From Liolophura sinensis (taxonomy: Eukaryota > Mollusca > Polyplacophora > Chitonida > Chitonidae), in NCBI RefSeq assembly GCF_032854445.1, contig NW_027017955.1, positions 372,001-436,000 of the forward strand: a stretch of DNA of 64,000 bases, given 5' to 3'. This document shows positions 1-10,767 of this stretch, piece after piece. Numbering within the stretch: position 1 is the stretch's first letter; every line of letters begins with the position of its first letter. The position numbers were made by a program, and so were the translations under genes. A model generated the notes under the pieces. It made no database searches. It was not told the DNA's origin and saw only the letters and a program-made list of their open reading frames with translations.

Positions 1-532
1 GGAACAATACTCCCCTAAACAAAGTATACGGATTTACGGTGTAGATGGGGATACAGCCACAGAAACAACTGACGAATGTTCCGAGAAAGTCGTTGACATC
101 TTAACATCCAAACTAAAGCTGTCACTGACGTCTAGCGACATAAGTATAGCGCAGAGATTGAGACCGAAAAGACCTGACTTAAACACAGAACCAAGGGGTG
201 TAATAGTAAAGTTCATATCACGACGACTTAAAGTTGAAGCGATAAAAAACAGAAGAGCCTTGAAAGGAGCAAACATTGTGATTAAGGAAGACCTAACGCA
301 GAAAAAGCAGGCTATTTTAAAAGCAGCATCTGCACACCCCATGATTCAATCCGCCTGGTCAAGAGATGGCAAAATCTTCACCAAAGACTTCAACGAGGAC
401 GTAAGACAAGTGAAATCTACTGACTGCATAGACACTCTCATCAGTCTATCATCCCATACACCCAGAGTTCAAAGACCACGTGACCAAAGAAGTGGGAGGC
501 CAATAACCAACTCACCAGCCCCTATCAGCTAG
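1..532 (+). CDS. L1-type ORF1 protein of family C, 3' part (cut by window start)
   Basis: This is the C-terminal 176 codons of the ORF described in full at 15694-16506; codons start at base 2 and the stop is TAG at 530-532. The visible part begins at the end of the coiled coil and contains the RRM-like and C-terminal domains. It is identical in protein sequence to the complete copies. Confidence 0.75.
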   Translation, partial: EQYSPKQSIRIYGVDGDTATETTDECSEKVVDILTSKLKLSLTSSDISIAQRLRPKRPDLNTEPRGVIVKFISRRLKVEAIKNRRALKGANIVIKEDLTQKKQAILKAASAHPMIQSAWSRDGKIFTKDFNEDVRQVKSTDCIDTLISLSSHTPRVQRPRDQRSGRPITNSPAPIS

Positions 533-878
533 ATAACGATGGCTGCAATGTGAAGGATATATGCTATCTGATAACTCAGTTTGCTCTCGTAAAGAAAAAA
601 TCATCTTAGAATTAATAGAGCATTTTAAGTTAACGAAGTACACAGCTTTAATGTGTCGAAAAAGAAATAGTATGCTCTTCTGCACAATAATATCAGAGAT
701 AAATATGATGGGTGCGATCGGCCATAAGATCTGTCAAAACCTATCAGCTTTCCCAATATGTATTTTATTCGCCAGAATCCACCTTGCCTTTTATATTCCA
801 TTCTTGTGTATGATCTTCTATACTCATAAGCTATACCCAAATCACAACAGATCACTATATTTAGGAATTATTCCATGT
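533..878. other. Spacer downstream of family C ORF1, no recognised gene
   Basis: This AT-rich stretch follows the ORF1 stop and ends at the target site of LINE B. A 113-codon frame at 561-902 has no recognisable domain and runs into the B tail, so I do not call it a gene. It may be the ORF1-ORF2 interval or a 3' remnant of family C. Confidence 0.5.
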
Positions 879-892
879 CAGCTACAATATGT
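879..892. repeat. Left target-site duplication of LINE B
   Basis: CAGCTACAATATGT directly precedes the GTGA-repeat tail of inverted LINE B. The matching copy on the other side of the element is CAGCTACAACATGT at 60928-60941, with one mismatch. Equivalent copies lie at 16853-16866, 32828-32841 and 48802-48815. Confidence 0.7.
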
Positions 893-1050
893 GAGTGAGT
901 GAGTGAAAGTTTTAACGTCGCTTTCAACAACATTTCAGTTTTATCGCGACAATAAAACGTCAAGTAGTCGATCTACTACGGATAATTCATTTACTATTCG
1001 GTCAAAAAAGGACACCAGAAGTCGCATAACAAACAGACGGTAGTTTAAAA

Positions 1051-4000
1051 TCACAGCTTTCCTGCCATACCAATGGTAGAGAGAAAATCAAAAATAGTAT
1101 CACTTTCTACAGAATTGAAAAGTTCTGAAAGAGAGCTCACGTGATAAAAGGAATCTCGTACAGGAGCAAAGTCGCCACAGTCAAGCAATATGTGCTTGAC
1201 TGTGAACCGTTGATCACAAGCAAAGCAATGAGGAGCATCTTCTCCTTTCAACAAATACCCATGCGTAGCACGTGTGTGACCGATACGACACCTCCTCAAA
1301 ATGCAAGAGCGGAGACGATGCCGTGAAAGGGAAGGCGCTGGACCAACAAACTGACGAATATCATGCAGTTTGTTGGTTGTCTGGTCATCCCATTGAGCCT
1401 GAAACAAGCGCTTGATATAGGAGCAAATAAGTGAACGCAAGTCCGAATATGGAACGTCAGTTTGGGTAGTAACGGAACGCAAAGCCGCCTTCGCGGCTTC
1501 ATCTGCAGCAGTATTTCCAGGGATATCCATATGCCCTGGCACCCAACAAAAGACAATGATAAAGTCTTCATTAAGTCGTTTAAACATCTCCCTGATAGAC
1601 GGAATGTCTGGATGTACAGGCGAACTAACCCAAATTGCCTGGAGGCAGCAAAGGGAGTCAGAGCAGATGAGAACTCTGCTACCTCCTAGCTTTGGAATGG
1701 ACCGAAGTGCGCACAAAATTGCCTTGGTTTCTGCAGTAAATACAGAACAGGAATTTGGAAACCGAGTTGAAATGGTTCTAGGCCCAAGGACAGCGGCAGA
1801 AGCCACGCCATCATCATTCTTGGAACCGTCAGTGAATATGCGGTGATAAAATGGATACTTTGAACACATATTACTAAACTCCTGCTGGTATACTAAAGGG
1901 TTGGTGGAAGAATTCTTCAGGGAGGAGAGCGAGGTATCAACCTGAGGCTCAGGACATAACCACGGTGGATCTTCCTGGATGCGTATGGGGGTGATAGTAT
2001 CCAGTCCAAGTCCAGCTGCTTGCACGTGTTCCTGAATGCGGACACCCAGTGGAGGAACAATGGATGGCTTCTGAGCATATAAGTCTTCAAATTCCGGATG
2101 GAAGACACAATCAAAGGCCGGGTTGGATGGATTGGCTCTAAGCTTGGTGATATACTGTAAGGATGGTTCAGTTCTTCGAAGCTCCGGGGGAGGCTCGTTT
2201 GCCTCAACATACAGACTCTCCACAGGAGAGGTACGGAAAGCACCTAAGCACAACCGTAGGGCCTGGTGATGTATAGTATTGAGTTTCTTCAACTGGGAGC
2301 GCGACGGACCTCCATAAACACTGCAGGCATAGTCTAGCTTAGAACGAATCAGTGCTCGATAGAGCTGAAGTAGGGTTTCGTGATCCCCTCCCCATCGAGC
2401 ACTAGAGACAACCTTCAAAATATTAAGCGCCTTTAGGCATCTGGCTCTAAGATAATTAATGTGAGATTTAAATGTAAGGTGGTTATCGAAGATCACCCCG
2501 AGGAATTTTGCCTCCGGCACAACCTTGATGGGAGACCCATCTAAAAATACCTTGGGGTCTTCATGGGGGAAGTACTTCCGACAAAAGTGTACACAGTCTT
2601 CGACTTGGAGAACTTAAATCCGTTCTCCAGTGCCCAGGCATGGATTTTGTTAAGGCAAATCTGCAGCTGTCTCTCAATGGTGTGCATACCTTTGCCTCGA
2701 CAAGAGATACCAAGATCGTCCACAAAAAGGGACGCATTCATACTAGGAGATAAAACTCTGGCAAGGCTATTAATCTTACTGCTAAAGAGAGTAACTGATA
2801 AAATGCTGCCTTGAGGAACCCCCTGATCTTGTTCAAAGTAGTCAGATAGGGTAGCCCCAACCCGAACTTGGAAGTGACCATGGTCTAAGAATTTACGAAT
2901 AAAGTCAGGAAGCCGACCTCTAAGTCCAAATCCATGCATATCTTTCAGAATGCCATATTTCCAAGTAGTGTCATATGCTTTTTCCAGATCAAAAAAGACA
3001 GATACGACATGGTCACGATTAACGATACCGTTCTTAATAAAGCATTCTAGACGAACAAGGTGATCAACAGTACTGCGATTCCTTCGAAATCCACATTGAA
3101 TGTCGCTTATCAACTCATTAGTCTCCAAAATCCACACCATGCGATCGTTAATCATCCTCTCCATAGTCTTGCATACACAACTGGTTAAGGAAATAGGACG
3201 ATAGTTATTTGGATCGGTAGAATCCTTTCCGGGCTTTGGGATGGGGACAATAATAGCGTTTTGCCATGAGGCAGGAAAATTCCCGGAAATCCAAATGGTA
3301 TTAAAAATTCCAAGAAGCACCCTCAAACAAGGAAGATTCTGGAAGGTGTCGTAAAAGCTGATAGTGGATATCATCTGGCCCTGGAGTTGAATCATGGGCC
3401 TTGCTCAGGGATGCGGATAGTTCATGTAGAGAAAATGTAGCATTGTAGGATTCTTCATTTGAGGATGTAAAATCAAGATAACTTGCCTCGGTCCGTTCCT
3501 TGTCACGCTGGAACTGAGGCAAGTAATTATCTGAAGACGAATGGTGCGCAAAAGAAGCGCCCAACCTATTGGCTATGTCAAGTTTTTCTGTCAAAGAATT
3601 ATTCCCGTCTTTAAGATGATTGACAGTGACATTGGATCCCTTGCCTTTGCAGTGGATCATATTCCAGACTTTTGACATAGGGGTACGATGATTAATCTTA
3701 GAAACATAACGTTTCCAAGAGTCACGTTTGGACTGTTTGATAGTCCTACAAGCTTTAGCTCCAGTACGCCTAACATCGTCTAAATTACCGGGAGATGGTC
3801 TACATCGGTACACGCGCTCAGCACGTTTCCTGAAACGCCTAGCTCGTTTACAGTCCTCCGTGAACCACGGTTTCTTAATACAGGGAACCGCACAAGATTT
3901 CGGGATACATTTGGAGGATACATTTGGAGGCTACATCGATTAGCTGATCCGAGAATAACTGGATAGGATCAACTGCATCAAGAAAAAGGTCGCTAGTAAG

Positions 4001-4733
4001 TGTTTCACCACACAGAACAGCAAAGCGGGGCCAGTCTGCTTAATCATAATTAAAGCGTGGAAGGGAGGAAGATACCGGCTCCTCAAGGGTAAGTATGGTG
4101 GGGAAGTGGTCGCTTCCGCACAGATCATCATGGACGCTCCAGCTGAATTCCGATCTTAGCCCTGCATCAGCCAGAGCTAAATCAAGGATCGAATAAATGC
4201 CCTTTGCAGGATGAAGGTAAGTATGTGTGCCATCATTTAAGTCGCATAGAGAGTTATTAGATATAAAATCCTCCAATACAGAGCCCTTCTGGTTACGTTT
4301 AGAGTCACCCCAGAGAACACTATGGGCATTAAAGTCACCCCAAAGAAGGCACGGTGTAGGTAATTGATCACATAGATTTTGCAGCTCTTGTTGGTGAAGA
4401 GTAGAAGAAGGTGGTATATAAATACAACAGATTGTTAATACTATACCCAGTATGATACGCACTGCCACCGCCTGCAAATCGGTGTTCAGTGCCATTTTAT
4501 TGTGTATTACACCCTGCCTAATCAAAAGAGAAGAACCCCCTGATGCCTTTTCCATTCGTAGACGTGACAACAGCGTGATGACATACATAACCTCGACATT
4601 GATAACTAGGATCAGTCAGAGTTTCCTGCAAGTTAAAAGCTATAGGACTGAGGTCTTGAGCTAACATCTGGAGCTCTGCGAGGTTATACCTCAATCCTCT
4701 ACAGTTCCACTGTAAGATCTTTGTAGTAGCCAT
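1051..4733 (-). pseudogene. LINE B ORF2: endonuclease - reverse transcriptase - RNase H (broken)
   Basis: Translation on the minus strand starts with ATG at 4733 and gives an apurinic-type endonuclease (WNCRG and LQETL, then YIPP, WGDFNAH and GSDHFP). A linker follows, then reverse transcriptase (NNYRPISLTSC, FFDLEKAYDTTW, QGVPQGSILS and FVDD near 2720) and RNase H with its acidic residues in TDGSK, AETKAIL, CSDSL and GNTAADEAAK. A C-terminal cysteine/histidine region ends at the TGA at 1051. The frame is broken by a frameshift near 4550, a TAA at 4040-4042, a 13-bp tandem duplication at 3905-3930, and frameshifts near 3325 and 2597. It cannot make a full-length enzyme. The same breaks occur in all units. 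Confidence 0.92.
3905..3930 (-). repeat. 13-bp tandem duplication in LINE B ORF2
   Basis: ATACATTTGGAGG is present twice in a row (3905-3917 and 3918-3930). A 13-bp gain shifts the frame by one. It is a diagnostic shared lesion, present in every unit. Confidence 0.9.
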
Positions 4734-4742
4734 TATTAATAT

Positions 4743-5458
4743 TTATTTACTCTTTTTCTTTTTTCTGGACTTCTTATACATCGCTGCCCTACGCTCAGCA
4801 AAATCCTCCTGTGACAACGTTATCAACATCCTCTGCTTTTTAGCCTTGTCAACTTTAGAGTCTCGTCGCAATGTGCGATAATACGACCCCACGGATGTTG
4901 AGACAGGTACCAAGACCTCATCCTTGCCATTGGTATAGGCAGGCAAGTCTTCGGGTGCATCCATTTCCGAAAGAGATTCCTCCATATTGGATTCTCCACC
5001 AGTCCTAGACATATCAGATTGCTGAGAGCTTCCCTGAGGATCAAGGCAATGTGCTATATCTCTAGTGTCTAACTGTGACATTGTAGACGGGTCAGGACTG
5101 AACGTGCTACCCCATAAGGACGGGCTCTTACCAAGTGCACCTTTGGAGGGCATCACGCCACTGGATTGCGTCTCCTTAATGCAGGATGGCGTTGTATCCG
5201 AAATTTCTGACGATCAAGAGGTAAGGAGGAATTCGAGATTTGACTCATACCGACAACCCACTCCGGGCTATTTGATGTCTGAGATGCCTCGCAAAGGCTC
5301 TGGGGCCCACCTACTACTGGCGATTCGCTTAACTTCCTTACCTTATTTGTAGCACTCTCCAGCTTCCTCGTTGTCAGCAGCAGAGTTATCCAAAGTCCCT
5401 TTATTTTGTTGACTGGAAGGAACAGACTCGGCAGAAACCCCAATTTCCATATCATCCC
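4743..5458 (-). pseudogene. LINE B ORF1, C-terminal part (frameshifted)
   Basis: Upstream of ORF2 on the minus strand is a hydrophilic, Ser/Pro-rich and acidic region that ends in a lysine tail (SRKKKKSK) and a TAA about 10 bp before the ORF2 ATG. This matches the C-terminal side of a gag-like LINE ORF1. The last 137 codons are open (4743-5156); a neighbouring segment (5153-5455) continues in another frame, so at least one frameshift is present. The N-terminal zinc-knuckle part of the same ORF survives only in the right flank (59961-60620). Confidence 0.7.
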
Positions 5459-5842
5459 GCAAAGGTTCTACACAGTCAACTCTATATATGATTTATTTGA
5501 CAGCATCGCTGGCGATGTTGTCATCAATTATTTGAAGGCCATTGGCCTTTATCATAAAATATAAATTTTAATTGTCATAAATATCTGTAGATAAACAGTT
5601 ATATACATATAGATTTATACATGTGCTATAACCCTGGTTTTCGAGTTTTAACTCTTATTTTTCTTTTATACGATTTTAAACATGTCTGTACTTTTTGTTT
5701 TACTTTTGATGTTCATATTATCATATCGAAAACCTTAACCGTCTCGCGTTTTCACCTTGTTCTCGCCACGATATGGCTGAAATATTGCCGATGTGGCGTT
5801 AAGCCATAATCATTCATTCATTCATTCATTCCATATCATCCC
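5445..5842 (+). mobile_element. 5'-truncated LINE A insertion in LINE B ORF1, with 14-bp target duplication
   Basis: A 370-bp A fragment (5459-5828) carries the last codons of A ORF2, the A 3' UTR and an (ATTC)n tail. It is flanked by TTCCATATCATCCC at 5445-5458 and again at 5829-5842. Removing it and one copy of the target restores an acidic B ORF1 reading frame. This is a normal target-primed insertion with 5' truncation. It is older than the array because every unit has it. Confidence 0.92.
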
Positions 5843-5917
5843 CATGTCCCTGACTATAATTACCATCATCATCTCCTCGACCTTCACCCCCGTGGGGTTT
5901 CCGGGGTGATAAGAATA

Positions 5918-5967
5918 GGGCCTCAGCCCTCTAGGCAAGCTTGTCGTAAAAGTCGACTAACCTAGAG
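5918..5967 (+). promoter_or_regulatory. Conserved hairpins in the LINE A 5' UTR
   Basis: Two stem-loops lie near the 5' end. The first is GGGC-CTCA-GCCC at 5918-5929. The second has an outer stem CTCTAGG/CCTAGAG (5929-5935 with 5961-5967) and an inner stem GTCG/CGAC (5943-5946 with 5954-5957). The second fold is also present at 10810-10848 and, with base changes that keep pairing, at 13083-13121. The role is unknown; it could be an RNA signal or part of an internal promoter. Confidence 0.5.
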
Positions 5968-6477
5968 CTCTCCTGTGTGAGCCCGGTGAATATAATAGGC
6001 TCACATCTTCTCGGTTGTGTGAGAGGCAACCGGGGAGCGACCTGTTTTCCGTGGGTTGCGACCCGTAATCTCCGAGGACGGGATCCTGGTGGCTGAGGGT
6101 GGGTTGGTCTTGCGAGATCCTCCGCTTTGGCCCTTACTTGGAGTGAAACGGGAGGTCGGATGGGCCCGGTCCGATCAATCGGCTTGGTCATGTCTTGCCT
6201 CTACGTGGTTCCAATTGCCTCAATAACAGCATATCGTTTGGCGAACAAATATTATTTCTGAAATATCGTTTGTAGGACTACGTTTTGAGGCGGTGGCTCA
6301 TGGGTCAATCGAGTAGATTGAATTTAACCTGTTGGTATAAATCAATCTGTTCGAGTATACCTCATATGGAATCCTTGGTGCCTTTCCTGCTGGGTATCCC
6401 CAGGTTCAGACATCGCCCTTGTTGGCACTCCGTGGTGGGTGGGGAACATATGGGCTGAATTGTATATACATATTGCC

Positions 6478-7839
6478 ATGTCATCTATAAACCTTAATTC
6501 GAATGTTTTAAATCTAAATACCAGGTCTTCCTCTCAGCCGATTTCAAGCGCTGACAAAAAGAGGAAATTAGAGGTTTTGTCGGATTCGGCTGATAACGGA
6601 CAGGACAGCTGGCCGGCCTTTATCGTTCTCTCAACAAAGAGTGAACAAAAGCCGGCCTCCAAAATTCATCCATTTGTACTGAAAAGGGCCCTGCAGGGTT
6701 CAGCAGGTACATTAAAAAACGTCAAGAAATTACGATCCGGAGACATTCTTATTGAATGTTTCCGGAAACAACAGTCCATAAATTTATTAGCTTTAAACAA
6801 AATAAATGATATTCCTGTGTATACATCCCCCCATAACTCCCTGAACAGCTGTCAGGGAATTATACGTGACAGAGATCAGGATATCATTGATCTATCAGAA
6901 GAAGAAATCTGCACTGAACTGAAGTCACAAGGTGTTACCAGAGTGAAACGCTTCAATATGAAGAAATCTGGTAACATCATTAAACTAAATACATATCTTC
7001 TCACCTTCAACAGTAAATCTATTCCGTCATATATTTACATTGGCCCGTATAGGGTTGGTGTGGACTTATATATACCTAACCCAACACGTTGTTTCAAGTG
7101 TCAAAAGTTTGGCCATGGCAAGGGCCAGTGTAAAAATAAACTGATTTGTTTCCGGTGCGGCAGCGAGGGTCATGATGGTTTCGACTGCAGCAGCACAGCA
7201 AAGTGCTGCAATTGTGGTGGAGATCACATGGCCTCCTCTAGGGACTGCCCACTTTTTGTAAAAGAAAAACAAATAATCACAATAAAGACTAAAAACAATA
7301 TATCATATCAGGAGGCCCGGAAATTGGTCTCCCCTCCTAACATTTCACTGCAGACTTCATTTGCCAATGCGGTCAAGCGAGTAGCATCTGTTGCTACTCA
7401 AACATCAATGACTTGGCCCATTGGAAACCAGAAACCATGTCTTATTTCTGTTGAACCTACTGTTCGACCTGCTTTTAATACGTCCTCAACCCAGACTGCC
7501 TCAATACAACAGATCAAACCAGCCAATAACACTGACCAACCCGATATTCCTAAACCTAGTCAACCTAAAAACAAAAATGTGTCCGAAAATAAACCTCAAA
7601 ATAAAAACAATAAACCTAGTAAACCCAGTGGCCCAACAGAGCGTCCCTCTAAGGCCACTGGGGACCCTGTCCAAACTTATAATAAATTTGGACCGTTGGA
7701 GGACGTTGGTTTTTCAACATCAGATTCGGATGTGATGGATACATCACCCGCACCAGGGAGATCTAACAGCCGATCTCCCAGGATGGGTCGTCCACGGTCC
7801 AAACATAAAGAAAAATCTCCTATACGTCTCCCTCCGTAA
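6478..7839 (+). CDS. LINE A ORF1: gag-like protein with three zinc knuckles
   Basis: An open frame of 453 codons. I take the ATG at 6478 as the start because the upstream extension begins with GTG. The protein binds element RNA in ribonucleoprotein particles in this class of element. Residues 205-218 and 224-237 are classic C-x2-C-x4-H-x4-C knuckles, and 243-257 is a variant third knuckle (CNCGGDH followed by RDC). Before them is an RRM-like region of about 200 residues. After them is a Gln/Asn/Lys/Pro-rich tail with several KPS and NKP repeats. The stop overlaps the ORF2 start as TAATG. This copy is intact, but its ORF2 partner is cut, so it could only act in trans. Confidence 0.88.
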   Translation: MSSINLNSNVLNLNTRSSSQPISSADKKRKLEVLSDSADNGQDSWPAFIVLSTKSEQKPASKIHPFVLKRALQGSAGTLKNVKKLRSGDILIECFRKQQSINLLALNKINDIPVYTSPHNSLNSCQGIIRDRDQDIIDLSEEEICTELKSQGVTRVKRFNMKKSGNIIKLNTYLLTFNSKSIPSYIYIGPYRVGVDLYIPNPTRCFKCQKFGHGKGQCKNKLICFRCGSEGHDGFDCSSTAKCCNCGGDHMASSRDCPLFVKEKQIITIKTKNNISYQEARKLVSPPNISLQTSFANAVKRVASVATQTSMTWPIGNQKPCLISVEPTVRPAFNTSSTQTASIQQIKPANNTDQPDIPKPSQPKNKNVSENKPQNKNNKPSKPSGPTERPSKATGDPVQTYNKFGPLEDVGFSTSDSDVMDTSPAPGRSNSRSPRMGRPRSKHKEKSPIRLPP

Positions 7840-8216
7840 TGGCGATATACGACAAAATTATACAGTGGAATTGTCGAGGCCTTAAGGTCAATTTTATTGA
7901 AATAACACAGCTTGTTCAATCATTAAATCCTATAGCCCTGTGTCTTCAGGAAACTCATTTGAAAACATCTGACAAAGATAAAATAACTCTTAAAAATTAC
8001 TCATTATACAGTACGTACTCTAATGAAGAAGATCGAGCTGCAGGCGGCACCTCTATCTTCGTCAATAACAATGTTATTCACAGCCCTGTTGCTCTGGATA
8101 CAGAGCTTCAGGCTGTGGCCGTTCGTGTTTCATTATGTGAAACAATCACATTATGTTCAGTGTATATTCCCCCGAACATTTCTTTGTCAGCTTTGCAGTT
8201 ACATAATTTAAAAGAA
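7839..8216 (+). pseudogene. LINE A ORF2, N-terminal 126 codons of endonuclease (cut at junction)
   Basis: The ATG at 7839 overlaps the ORF1 TAA by one base. The protein starts with the endonuclease motif QWNCRG and has the catalytic-glutamate region LQETHL, AGGTSIFV and YIPP. The frame then enters inverted A 3' UTR and stops at 8219. Catalytic GDFN and SDH motifs are missing here; they are present in the uncut copy at 55599. Confidence 0.9.
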
Positions 8217-10205
8217 TGAATGAATGAATGATTATGGCTTAACGCCACATCGGCAATATTTCAGCCATACCGTGGCGAGAACAAGGTGAAAGCAAGAGAC
8301 GGTTAGGGTTTTCGATATGACAATATGAACACCAAAAGTAAAACAAAAAGTACAGACGTGATTAAAATCGAATAAAAGAAAAATAAGATTTAAAACTCGA
8401 AAACCAGGGTTAGAGTACATGTATAAATATATATAACTGTTTATCTATAGATATCCATGACAATTAAAATTTATATTTTATGATATAGGCCAATGGCCTT
8501 CAAACAATTTATGACAACATCGCCAGCGATGCTGTCAAACAAATCATATATAGAGTGGACTGTGTAGAATCTCTGCCGAACATGGGCAAAGTCTACACAG
8601 TCAACCAGAATATGTTTGATGCCATATTGAGCATCACATCCAACACACTCGGGAGCACTGCTCCCATCCAAGATGAAATTGTGTGTCAGATGAGAATGTC
8701 CAATACGGCATCTGGTTAAAACGACTTGGTCTCTACGAGACATATCAAATGTATATGAATTATAGCCAATGACCGGATGAATGGCATGCAGTTTATTATG
8801 GACCTGCAAGTTCCATTCACCCTGCCAAAGGCCACGAATATATTTAAGAATATTGGACTTCATGTCAGTATAAGGGATTTTTATCTTAGATATGGGTTTA
8901 TTTAGGGCAGCTTTCGCCTCCCTGTCTGCGACTGTGTTTCCATGGATACCAATATGACTTGGTATCCAGCAGAATATAATATCTTTACCTCTTCTAATTA
9001 ATTTCCTATGTATAGCTAAAATTTGAAGGATCAAGGGATTTTTAAATTTATTGTTCTGTATTGCCAATAGGCAAGACAACGAGTCAGTGCATATCATTGC
9101 CCTCTGGGCACACCCAGAAGAAACATATGATAAGGCCAGGAGTATACCTCTGGCCTCGGCAGAGAATATTGAAGAAGAGGATGGAAGACGAAAGGAAGAG
9201 ACTCGCTGCTCCATGACAGCCGCAGTCGCAACCCTGTCCCCATCCTTCAACCCGTCAGTATATATAAATTTATAATCCATATAATTAGCTTTAATTTCAG
9301 CAAAACCTTGCTGAATTATAAGAGAATTTATATTCGATTTATTATATTTACGTAGATCAAATATTAGTTTAGGTTGTGGGAGAAGCCATGGAGGAGACTC
9401 CGGAAAAGACACCGGAGCTATATCCTCCAGCTTGATGTTAGCTCCCACAGTATGGTCCCGTATACGAAGACCGAACGAAGGGATCTTGATAGGACATTTA
9501 GTATATTTGTCTACATACAATGGATTGAAAACACAGTCGTAGGCAGGGTTTGTTGGATGTGGTTTAAGCTTTGTAGCATATTGAAGGCTAAGTTTTATAC
9601 GTCGGTTATATAAAGAAGGCTCATTTGCCTCCACGTATAAACGTTCTACTGGTGAGGTTCTAAAAGCACCAAGGCTGAGCCTCAAACCTTGGTGATGAAC
9701 AGGATCCAACATTTTAATGTACGAATTCCTAGCGGAACCGTAAATGATGGATCCATAGTCCAATTTAGACCTCACCAGAGAACGATATAAATTAAGTAAA
9801 ACTGATCGGTCAGCACCCCAATCGGTGCTAGACACGACCTTAATTATATCGAGAGCCTTTGTACATTTAGCTTTAAGCATTTTTATATGAGGTGTAATTG
9901 ATATTCGATTTTTTGTCAAAAATAAAACCCCTAAAAATTTATTTTCTCCAACAATTTTCACTGGTTTACCAAAAAAATTAAGTTCAGGGTCTAGAGGGAA
10001 TTTCCGTTGATTACAAAAATGCATACCGACGGTTTTAGATGCGGAAAATCTAAAACTATTGGCAACTGCCCATTTCTCGATCTTATTGAGACAAAGCTGC
10101 AGCTGCCGCTCGATGTTATTCATATTTTAAGCACGGTAGCATATCAGGAAATCATCTACATATAAAAAAAACCTCTGTGCCAGATGTCAATGTTATAGCC
10201 AAACT
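8217..10205 (-). mobile_element. Inverted 3' part of LINE A (unit 1)
   Basis: On the minus strand this fragment runs from just before the RT catalytic YVDD through the thumb, RNase H and C-terminal region to the 3' UTR and its tail, read here as TGAATGAATGA at 8217. Its upstream edge near 10205 falls in RT coding sequence (SLAITLTSG) and abuts Tc1-like DNA. A target duplication cannot be seen, because the left partner of the 8217 junction lies outside the window. Confidence 0.88.
8471..10123 (-). pseudogene. LINE A ORF2, RT thumb - RNase H - C-terminal domain (open 550 codons)
   Basis: The frame opens just after RT motif YVDD, which lies upstream near 10165, and continues from MNNIERQLQ to the natural C-terminus. 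RNase H residues are visible in IYTDGLKDG, SAEARGIL, CTDSLSC and GNTVADREAK. A C-x2-C...H-x4-C-type region (CVGCDA, HILVDC) lies near the end. A stop codon separates it from the YVDD part (near 10130). The whole RT palm is absent, so it is a relic despite the long open frame. Confidence 0.88.
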
Positions 10206-10767
10206 AAACTATCAGGCAAAAGAAAGGTGTCACCGTATTTTTTTTCATAAAAAAAAGTAAAAGCGCGGTTCCGGGTTTGACTCTAAGCAGGACTTAGTGT
10301 ATGAATGCATAGTTTCCTCTACCAGAACGCATCGTCACCAACGCAGCAACTGGAATTGTGAAATTGCGACCACATGCAAAACGTCCTTTTGAGGCATGGC
10401 TCGTGATGCACGTGCGGTAATGTTGCATAAATACTCTTGCTCGAAAGAGAAGACATTCAGTGACCGAAAAAACACCAACAGTATGCCAAGACTTACGCAA
10501 GCGCAACGAGACCAGGCCATCGGTATGTCCACCATGGCAGTCTCGCAACGTCACATTGCAAGAACGTTCAACTGCAGCCAAACCACCATCAGGAGGTTGT
10601 TGATACGCTATCAGCAGACAGGCCAGACCCAAGACAGACCAAGATCGGGAAGACCGAGGCTGAAGATCGCTACATCCGGCAGATCCACCTCCGAAACGTC
10701 AACAGCGGCGACGGCACTAGGCCATGTCATCAGCCCCAGAACAACACTGTGTCGTCTTCGTTCAACT
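10206..10767 (+). mobile_element. Tc1/mariner-type element, 5' part (unit 1)
   Basis: About 275 bp of non-coding DNA precede the start of a Tc1-like transposase at 10483. The element is cut at 10767 by the 5' end of an A copy. I see no matching 3' part or confirmed terminal repeat in the unit. Confidence 0.7.
10483..10767 (+). pseudogene. Tc1-like transposase, N-terminal DNA-binding part
   Basis: The protein starts MPRLTQAQRDQAIGM and continues through a paired-type helix-turn-helix (SQRHIARTFNCSQTTIRRL) to the RPRSGRPR hinge typical of Tc1 transposases. Near 10655 the frame shifts: the next family-like motif (EDRYIRQIHLRN) is in another frame. The DDE catalytic domain is missing because sequence stops at the A insertion. 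It is a dead fragment. Confidence 0.85.

Larger units (their letters stand above)
893..5886 (-). mobile_element. LINE family B, inverted, 3' part (unit 0)
   Basis: This non-LTR retrotransposon lies on the minus strand, with its 3' end at 893 and its 5' part cut by the insertion of element A at 5887. From 3' to 5' it has a (CACT)n tail, a 3' UTR with the TGAAATGTT...CGTTAAAAC motif (909-937), an ORF2 pseudogene (1051-4733), the ORF1 C-terminus (4743-5458 and 5829-5886), and a nested A fragment (5459-5828). The domain order of endonuclease, RT and RNase H, with a separate ORF1, fits the I/Nimb group. The clade call is from domain content only. Confidence 0.88.
1..8216. repeat. Array unit 0 (right-hand part only)
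   Basis: This is the 3' half of a unit. It holds the end of the family C ORF1, an unassigned spacer, inverted LINE B with its nested A fragment, and the 5' part of LINE A up to the duplication junction at 8216. Confidence 0.95.
5887..8216 (+). mobile_element. LINE family A, full 5' end, cut at the duplication junction (unit 0)
   Basis: The element begins with CCCCCGTGGGG directly after CCTCGACCTTCA (5875-5886), which is its left target duplication. The right copy of that target is at 59891-59902. It holds a 5' UTR of about 590 bp, an intact ORF1 and the first 126 codons of ORF2, then stops dead at 8216 where unit 1 begins. The cut is the breakpoint of the tandem duplication and not 5' or 3' truncation of the element. 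Confidence 0.88.

Noticed and set aside
561-902. 113-codon plus-strand frame after the family C ORF1
   Set aside because: No recognisable domain, it overlaps the LINE B tail, and its last codons are the GTGA repeat.
5887-5990. HDV-like self-cleaving ribozyme at the LINE A 5' end
   Set aside because: The first stem-loops are clear, but I could not build the nested double pseudoknot by eye; kept only as a hairpin observation.
8217-10205. Twin-priming (5' inversion) as origin of the A/A inverted junction at 8216
   Set aside because: In twin priming the inverted piece lies upstream of the 3' part. Here the opposite-strand piece abuts the tail, and the last array unit shows the uninterrupted A, so a duplication breakpoint explains it better.
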